DNA of 28,405 nt, from contig JAEWGM010000027.1 in NCBI GenBank assembly GCA_023388315.1, positions 1-28,405 of the forward strand, read 5' to 3'. The stretch is from Bacteroidota bacterium. Its GTDB lineage: Bacteria > Bacteroidota > Bacteroidia > Bacteroidales > Dysgonomonadaceae. The translations under genes were made by a program, and so were the position numbers. Positions 23,755 to 28,405 of the stretch are shown piece after piece. Each line of letters opens with the position of its first letter. Positions within the stretch are counted from its first letter, which is position 1. Below the pieces are notes generated by a model. It saw only the letters and a program-made list of their open reading frames with translations. It did not search any database and was not told the origin of the DNA.

Positions 23755-23799
23755 CTGTTTAATTTTTAGATTATTGTCAGATAAAACTCGCAGCAACTC

Positions 23800-23813
23800 T
23801 ATACTTTCGTATA
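23800..23813. promoter_or_regulatory. Short dyad upstream of fabG, possible operator
   Basis: TATAC-tttc-GTATA lies between the TetR gene and fabG, about 46 bases ahead of the fabG ATG. Its position would suit an operator for the neighbouring TetR regulator, but 5-base arms are short and I see no second copy near the TetR promoter. Confidence 0.25.
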
Positions 23814-23867
23814 AATAATTGACATGCTCATTTCATTGATTTTGTTTAGTGTATTATCTTTAAAAAA

Positions 23868-24452
23868 TTATTTCTTATATAACCCCTTGAAAATAAGATC
23901 AGAGATAATTTGTTTATCCTCTTTCTTGTTATAATCCAATGCCATAACACCGCGAATAGAAGGTACTTCAAGCCCTTTCAACGCGTAATGAACAATCGCA
24001 GCCGTTCGGCGCGTGTCTGTCATTTCAAAGATGCCCTGGTCGCAACCATCTTGAAGTATGGTTTCGAGAAAATTAATCTCTTTTAAATCAAACTCTTTGC
24101 GAACCGTTTCTACTCGCCATATGTCGCGGAAAAATCCGGCTCTAAGCGTCCCGTTTCGGGTTACCACCTCTTTAATGGCATCCAGCCGTGCAAAAGCGAA
24201 CATCAGCAGTTTTTCATCGGCCGGAACCTCTCTTTTTAGTACCTCTTCCAATTTTTTGTACAAGCCTGCAAACTCCGACTCAATTACCGCTTTGTAGATT
24301 TCCTGTTTACTGCTAAAGTACATATACAGCGTGCGTCTGCCGCGTTGCGAAGCTTCGGCGATATCGTTCATGGTGGTATTTTCAACCCCTTTTTTGGCAA
24401 AAAGTTGTTGAGCCACATCAATTAAATTCCGTTTTGTTTTAGAGGCGATCAA
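23868..24452 (-). CDS. TetR/AcrR family transcriptional regulator (TTG start)
   Basis: The 194-residue protein has the TetR N-terminal helix-turn-helix: LIDVAQQLFAKKGVENTTMN, then DIAEASQRGRRTLYMYFSSKQEIY (residues about 9-55), followed by a helical ligand-binding domain (residues 60-194). The first codon is TTG at 24452: the frame is closed by a stop three codons further upstream, and the next ATG (residue 28) would remove half the DNA-binding domain. It is placed directly before fabG in the same direction, so it probably regulates fatty-acid metabolism or itself; the ligand is unknown. Confidence 0.9.
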   Translation of the reverse strand: MIASKTKRNLIDVAQQLFAKKGVENTTMNDIAEASQRGRRTLYMYFSSKQEIYKAVIESEFAGLYKKLEEVLKREVPADEKLLMFAFARLDAIKEVVTRNGTLRAGFFRDIWRVETVRKEFDLKEINFLETILQDGCDQGIFEMTDTRRTAAIVHYALKGLEVPSIRGVMALDYNKKEDKQIISDLIFKGLYKK

Positions 24453-24481
24453 TTTATTTGCACATTATATGTAATAGTGAG

Positions 24482-24489
24482 CAAAAATA
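24482..24489 (-). promoter_or_regulatory. -7 promoter element for the TetR gene (TATTTTTG)
   Basis: TATTTTTG on the minus strand matches TAnnTTTG exactly and lies 29 bases before the TTG start codon. No clear -33 TTTG is seen at the right distance. Confidence 0.5.
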
Positions 24490-24579
24490 ACACAAAGATT
24501 TTATATTCCGAAGAAATAATTCAGAAATGTTTTAACAAATCAGTTTTTTCAATGGAAAAATAAGAGTAAAGAACAAACA

Positions 24580-24705
24580 CGGTTGGATTTTAGATTGTTA
24601 GATTTTAGATTTACGATTATAAATTTAGGGGTATAATTTGAAGAACACCGTTTCAACCCTCAATGTTCAATGCTCAGTGCACAATGCCCAATGCTCACCG
24701 ATCCA
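24580..24705 (+). repeat. Low-complexity iterated intergenic sequence
   Basis: The 704-base gap 24453-25156 has no gene. This part contains iterations of TTAGATTTT (about 24588-24615) and then imperfect repeats of CAATG-TTCAATGCTCA type (about 24660-24698). A related iteration (GATTTCGGATTTGG then GATTTCGGATTTTC) occurs at 10264-10291. I know of no function for these; they look like slippage-expanded spacer DNA. Confidence 0.5.
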
Positions 24706-24975
24706 TTTACAGAAAACCAAGTCATAATAAACAACTTTTTTGAGAAAAAATTGGGTGTTTTTCAAAAAAAGAATATCTTTGAAAATAGAATTACATTTAT
24801 ACAAATCATAAAACAACAAAGAATTATGGGAATTTTGGTTTGGAACTATCAGCTGAAAGGGTATTAGAGAGAGAATGAGAGGTAAGTAAATGGAAATGAG
24901 AGGGATTTGCGCCATCTCTCAGTGGTTTGCATTGAGGAATAAAGTGCAGAAAGCGTGGATTTATGCAGAAGTTCC

Positions 24976-25133
24976 GTTACCAAATCGTTAGTCCATTTCT
25001 CTAATGGTAACGAAGAAGTAAGAGAAGGTAACTGACAGAAGAGTGTTCGGTAACTATCTTTTCTGTCATTACGGTGCTTATGCTTTGTAACACAATGTTT
25101 TGCATAGCTGAAAATGCTTCGATAACGGGTAAC
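24976..25133 (+). promoter_or_regulatory. Iterated GGTAAC motifs before the recombinase pair, possible att/arm sites
   Basis: GGTAAC occurs at 25006, 25027, 25049 and 25128 (the last three as GGTAACT) and inverted as GTTACC at 24976. The first three direct copies are spaced 21 and 22 bases apart, close to two helical turns. Within the same stretch TGACAGAA (25033-25040) and TTCTGTCA (25061-25068) are a perfect inverted repeat, and CGTTA..CCATT / AATGG-TAACG (24986-25012) form another dyad. Tyrosine recombinases of Bacteroidota elements bind repeated arm sites near their own genes, so this is a candidate attachment-site region. No core site or target duplication could be identified. Confidence 0.4.
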
Positions 25134-25156
25134 TTCGCCCATAAAAACAGAAGCGT

Positions 25157-26386
25157 ATGCAAACAGACAAATTCAAGGTTTTGCTCTACCTGAAAAAGAG
25201 CGGATTGGACAAGTCGGGGCAAGCCCCGATAATGGGACGAATAACATACGGGCGAACAATAGCCCAATTTAGTTGTAAGCTTTCATGCGATCCCAAGCTG
25301 TGGAATGCTCGTGAGAGCAGACTGAACGGGAAGAGCCGTGAAGCAGTGGCCACGAATGGCAAGTTAGAACGCTTGCTTCTCGCAGTGCAGTCGGCTTATA
25401 GAGTGCTTTGCGAGAGAGGTGTAGTCTTTACGGCAACAGACATCAAGGAGCAGTTTCAAGGAAGTATGCAAAGCCAGACAACCTTCTTGGAGCGATACGA
25501 CCGAATGGTCGAAGAGATGGAGCAAAAGGTGGGCATCGAAATAAAGGCTACGACTATGAGGGGTTACTATACTATTCGTAAGCATCTGCAAGCCTTTATC
25601 TGTGAGAAGTACCACACGACAGATATTCCTTTCGGTCAGATTGAAGAAGACTTCTTGGAGTGCTTGCAACATTACTCTGTCGGAAAGCTGGGACATTCGC
25701 AAGGTCATTATCGTAAGATGGCTTTGTCAGTAAAGAAAGTCTGCCGTTTGGCGTATCGTGAGGGCTTGACAGAGCGACAACTATTCGCCCACGTAGAGAT
25801 AGAACGAGGTGAGAATAAACAACCTCGTGCGTTGGACAGAGCCTCATTGGATAAGTTGTTGGGCTTGACATTTGAGCCTTATGAAGCGGAGTTGGCGACC
25901 GCTCGCAATCTCTTTCTCTTCTCCTGTTATACGGGCGTTGCCTATTGCGATATGATCGCTTTGAATCGGGAACACCTCTTTACGGACGATGAGGGGACGT
26001 TGTGGCTGAAGTTCCGCAGACAAAAGACGAATACCCTTTGCCGTGTGAAACTCCTATCCGAAGCGGTGCGTTTGATACAGCGTTATCAATCAGAGGAACG
26101 CAGCACGCTCTTTGTTCCCATTGCCTATTCGGCTTATCTTATCCAACTCAAAGCCTTACAACTTCGGGCTGGCATCTCTATTCCCCTTTCGGCACACGTT
26201 GGTCGCCACACTTTTGCCACCTTGATTACTTTGGAACGTGGTGTTCCCATTGAAACGGTAAGCCGAATGTTGGGACACAGCAATATCCAAACGACCGAGC
26301 GATACGCCCACGTTACCCCAAAGAAACTCTTCGATGAGTTCGAGCGGTTTCTCTCTTTCACTGAAAACCTAACCTTAACCCTGTAA
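25157..26386 (+). CDS. Tyrosine recombinase/integrase 1 of a Bacteroidota mobile element
   Basis: This 409-residue site-specific recombinase has an N-terminal arm-binding domain (FKVLLYLKKSGLDKSGQAPI), a SAM-like core-binding domain (about residues 105-210) and a C-terminal catalytic domain. Catalytic residues visible are HxxR in HVGRHTFAT, the GHSNIQTTERYAHV block with the second His and nucleophilic Tyr, and a beta-hairpin Lys in FRRQKTNT. The box I arginine is missing: the motif reads FSCYTGVAYCD, with Ala where Arg usually stands, as in many Bacteroidota integrases including IntDOT. It is followed after 5 bases by a second recombinase, so the two are one operon. Confidence 0.94.
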   Translation: MQTDKFKVLLYLKKSGLDKSGQAPIMGRITYGRTIAQFSCKLSCDPKLWNARESRLNGKSREAVATNGKLERLLLAVQSAYRVLCERGVVFTATDIKEQFQGSMQSQTTFLERYDRMVEEMEQKVGIEIKATTMRGYYTIRKHLQAFICEKYHTTDIPFGQIEEDFLECLQHYSVGKLGHSQGHYRKMALSVKKVCRLAYREGLTERQLFAHVEIERGENKQPRALDRASLDKLLGLTFEPYEAELATARNLFLFSCYTGVAYCDMIALNREHLFTDDEGTLWLKFRRQKTNTLCRVKLLSEAVRLIQRYQSEERSTLFVPIAYSAYLIQLKALQLRAGISIPLSAHVGRHTFATLITLERGVPIETVSRMLGHSNIQTTERYAHVTPKKLFDEFERFLSFTENLTLTL

Positions 26387-26391
26387 AAGCT

Positions 26392-27630
26392 ATGCGCAGT
26401 ACATTCAGAATCCTATTCTATATCAATAAGAACAAGACCAAAGCGGACGGCACAACGGCAATCCTTTGCCGTATCACCATAGACGGAGCGAACGTAGTGA
26501 TAAGCACTGGGGAAAGCACGACTCCTCACGATTGGAGCGTGAAGCGAGGAGAAACAACGGACAAGAAGACCAACCAACGCCTGCAAACCTTTCGGGAGGA
26601 AATTGAGCAAGGGTACAATACTTTGCTTTATAAATATGGAGCGGTGAGTGCCGAACTTCTGAAGAACCACCTGCAAGGCATCGGGAGGACTCCAACGACA
26701 CTTCTTGCCCTTAGTGCAGACGAACTCAAAGCGCAGCGAGAAAGCAAGAGTGAGGGAACGTATAGCAACAATCGAAGTTCCGATAAACAGCTCAATGCTT
26801 TTGTGCGAAATCGTGGCGAAGAGGATATTCCCCTAACGGCTCTAACGATAGACTTTTTTGATGATTACCGTTTTTATTTGAAGAAGGAGGGCTATGCTCC
26901 TGCAACGATAAACAAGCATCTCTGTTGGTTGAGTCGGTTGATGTACCGAGCTGTCAGCCAAGGGACAATACGCTTCAATCCGTTTGAAGAGGTGAAGTAT
27001 GAAGCCGTGGAGCGCAAACCTCGTTTCCTGAGCAAGGGCGAGGTGGCAAAGCTCTTGGCATTCCCTTTGCAGGAAGAAGGGGCGGAACTGAGCCGAAGAA
27101 TGTTTCTTTTTTCTGTCTTTACGGGTTTGGCATTTGCCGACTTGCAGAGCCTAAGAGCTTCGCAAATCGAAACGAACAGTGAGGGGAAGCGGTATATCCG
27201 CAAGGCAAGACAAAAAACGGAAGTGGAGAGTTTGATACCCCTGCATCCGATAGCGGAGCAGATACTCTCCCTTTACACAAAAGAAAAAAGCAAGAGGGAT
27301 TATAAGAACGACAACGAGAGCGATTGCAAGACACTCCCAGACACGAAGATATTCCCCGATACGATAAGCAAAGGCAAGCTATTCACTTACCTCAAATCCG
27401 TAGGTTTGGCGTGTGGCATTCGAACTCCGCTAACTTGGCACGTTGCCCGCCATAGCTTCGGTACGCTGACTTTGGAGGCTGGTATCCCGATGGAGAGCAT
27501 TGCCAAGATGATGGGGCATTCATCCATTGCCAGCACACAAATTTACGCTCAAATCACTGACCAAAAGATTGCAAACGATATGGACAAGTTAATAAACAGG
27601 AAGAAAGCAGAGGCTAGATTTATATTGTAG
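26392..27630 (+). CDS. Tyrosine recombinase/integrase 2
   Basis: The 412-residue protein has the same architecture as the recombinase before it: arm-binding domain (FRILFYINKNKTKADGTTAI), core-binding domain (about residues 115-215) and catalytic domain. It contains WHVARHSFGT with HxxR, MGHSSIASTQIYAQI with His and Tyr, and Lys in KARQKTEVES. Box I reads FSVFTGLAFADLQSL, again without the canonical Arg. The two proteins have diverged strongly in sequence, so they are not a recent tandem duplication. Paired recombinases of this kind occur at the ends of Bacteroidales mobilisable and conjugative elements, where one or both may be needed for integration. No relaxase or conjugation gene is present inside the window. 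Confidence 0.94.
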   Translation: MRSTFRILFYINKNKTKADGTTAILCRITIDGANVVISTGESTTPHDWSVKRGETTDKKTNQRLQTFREEIEQGYNTLLYKYGAVSAELLKNHLQGIGRTPTTLLALSADELKAQRESKSEGTYSNNRSSDKQLNAFVRNRGEEDIPLTALTIDFFDDYRFYLKKEGYAPATINKHLCWLSRLMYRAVSQGTIRFNPFEEVKYEAVERKPRFLSKGEVAKLLAFPLQEEGAELSRRMFLFSVFTGLAFADLQSLRASQIETNSEGKRYIRKARQKTEVESLIPLHPIAEQILSLYTKEKSKRDYKNDNESDCKTLPDTKIFPDTISKGKLFTYLKSVGLACGIRTPLTWHVARHSFGTLTLEAGIPMESIAKMMGHSSIASTQIYAQITDQKIANDMDKLINRKKAEARFIL

Positions 27631-27655
27631 TGTGTAATGAGGCGTGTTTTTGCAT

Positions 27656-27699
27656 CCCCCATTATTGGGTATTTTTCATTCATTTGCGCGGAAAAACAC
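27656..27699 (+). terminator. Candidate terminator after the recombinase pair
   Basis: CCCA-ttat-TGGG (27658-27669) is followed by TATTTTTC. It is enclosed by a longer inverted repeat, GTGTTTTT (27644-27651) with AAAAACAC (27692-27699). Either could stop transcription about 30 bases past the second recombinase. The arms of the inner hairpin are short. Confidence 0.4.
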
Positions 27700-27785
27700 A
27701 CCAAAAGTTTGTGGAACAGTTTTTTTTGCTATATTGCGTGGCGAAAGGAGGCAGTAGAGTGCTTTCCATAGTTTTCGAAAGGACT

Positions 27786-28038
27786 ATGAAAAAATTATTT
27801 GCATCGTTAGTCGTGGCTATTGCTGCGATGTGTTTTGCACCCCAAGCTACGGCAGCGAAGCTTTGTGCCACTGAAAACATGACAAACTGAAAACATGACA
27901 ACACCCCAAGAAGTACAGGTTGATGTTGAGAGAGGTATTGTTGTCATCGTCGAAGAGACCATTATTGACTTCCCTGATAATGGTAGTTTGGTTACCCCTA
28001 ATATAACGAAAAACCTCATACGTGTGCTTTTATACTAA
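27786..28038 (+). pseudogene. Small secreted-protein gene frameshifted by a 16-bp tandem duplication
   Basis: ATG 27786 opens a typical signal peptide (MKKLFASLVVAIAAMCFAPQ then ATAAK), but the frame stops at 27888-27890 after 34 codons. Just before the stop, a 16-base unit is perfectly duplicated in tandem. Removing one copy joins the frame to a second open stretch, MTTPQEVQVDVERGIVVIVE onward, ending in LIRVLLY and TAA at 28036-28038. That restores a protein of 78 residues. No family is recognised. The downstream part could still be made from ATG 27895, but without the signal peptide. Confidence 0.75.
27870..27901 (+). repeat. Perfect 16-bp tandem duplication
   Basis: ACTGAAAACATGACAA occurs twice, back to back, at 27870-27885 and 27886-27901. 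Because 16 is not a multiple of three, the second copy shifts the reading frame of the small secreted-protein gene. The two units are identical, so the event is recent or the locus is reversible by slippage. Confidence 0.95.
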
Positions 28039-28085
28039 TTACGATTTATTAAGAACTGCTTCATGGCTTCTATTCAAAAAAAATG

Positions 28086-28093
28086 TAATTTTG
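28086..28093 (+). promoter_or_regulatory. -7 promoter element for the NlpE-like gene (TAATTTTG)
   Basis: TAATTTTG matches TAnnTTTG exactly and lies 31 bases before ATG 28125. A -33 TTTG is not evident. Confidence 0.5.
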
Positions 28094-28124
28094 TAATCAT
28101 ATTTGTCTCTAAAACTAGAAAGGA

Positions 28125-28405
28125 ATGAACAGAAAAATGATTGAAGCATTATTGCTGTCCGTAGTGACATTTTGCGGATGTAACAATAAGATGGCTCATA
28201 CAAGCGAACCAGTTGACGTTACGGACAACATGGGTATGTACTCCGCTACACTGCCTTGCGCATCTTGCCCGGGTATCCACACACACCTGACTCTGAACGC
28301 AGATAGCACAGCCTATCTGACAAGAATGTATATGGACTCGGATAATACGTCTGAAACAGTAGATGGTAAATGGTCATTTACCGACAGCATATTTACCGTT
28401 AAAAC
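28125..28405 (+). CDS. NlpE-like (copper-resistance N-terminal domain) lipoprotein, 3' end cut off
   Basis: The first 93 codons are present. A lipoprotein signal is followed by FCGC, with the lipidated Cys at residue 19. Residues about 39-50 read YSATLPCASCPG, then IHTHLTLNADSTAYLTRMY, which matches the NlpE N-terminal domain pattern Y-x-G-x-LPCADCxGI. The CxxC pair is intact. NlpE proteins sense or relieve envelope and copper stress at the outer membrane; Bacteroidota members are little studied. It lies downstream of the recombinase pair and could be cargo of the element or the host gene next to it; the window does not decide this. Confidence 0.8.
   Translation, partial: MNRKMIEALLLSVVTFCGCNNKMAHTSEPVDVTDNMGMYSATLPCASCPGIHTHLTLNADSTAYLTRMYMDSDNTSETVDGKWSFTDSIFTVK

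Noticed and set aside
24453..25156. tRNA or other structured RNA gene as the integration target of the recombinase element
   Set aside because: I looked for a cloverleaf and a CCA or anticodon-stem pattern on both strands and found none; the gap is low-complexity and iteron DNA.

Overview
The window looks like chromosomal DNA of a Bacteroidota bacterium, most likely of the order Bacteroidales. The evidence is a SusC/SusD outer-membrane pair, two type IX secretion genes (a PorE-like lipoprotein and PorD/DUF4835), a DUF4301 gene, the porD-recN-rlmB order, a tatA-tatC pair, and repeated matches to the Bacteroidota -7 promoter motif TAnnTTTG. I cannot name the species.

Layout. Positions 1-6420 (minus strand) hold a phosphodiester glycosidase lipoprotein, then SusC, then SusD. 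A strong palindrome follows SusD, then the first codons of another gene cut by the window edge. Together they look like a small glycan-uptake locus. Positions 6594-13577 hold dnaK (minus) and, divergent from it, DUF4301, a PorE-like T9SS lipoprotein, and the co-chaperone pair cbpA-cbpM. Positions 13578-15054 are accessory: a REP-associated-type Y1 (HUH) transposase between two nearly identical hairpin-rich modules of about 240 bp, a decayed third module, an orphan antitoxin-like gene and a collapsed toxin ORF. Positions 15051-19289 return to housekeeping genes: porD, recN, rlmB, ridA. Positions 19290-20024 are non-coding and hold a roughly 280-bp duplication that carries a copy of the 3' end of tatC. 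Positions 20025-24452 (minus) hold tatC, tatA, a secreted endonuclease/exonuclease/phosphatase protein, fabG and a TetR regulator. From about 24.9 kb to the right edge the sequence looks like one end of an integrative element: iterated GGTAAC motifs, two tandem tyrosine recombinases, a small secreted-protein gene broken by a 16-bp tandem duplication, and the start of an NlpE-like lipoprotein.

The most distinctive feature is a family of short triloop hairpins (arms of 5-8 bp, loops usually GAA, TTC or TTT). They are concentrated in the two modules around the transposase and recur as clusters in the recN-rlmB, rlmB-ridA, ridA-tatC and EEP-fabG intergenic regions. This fits a transposase/repeat system of the RAYT-REP type, with an unusually elaborate multi-hairpin unit. 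The second notable theme is fresh gene decay: the 16-bp duplication, the collapsed toxin and the duplicated tatC tail can all be read directly from the sequence.
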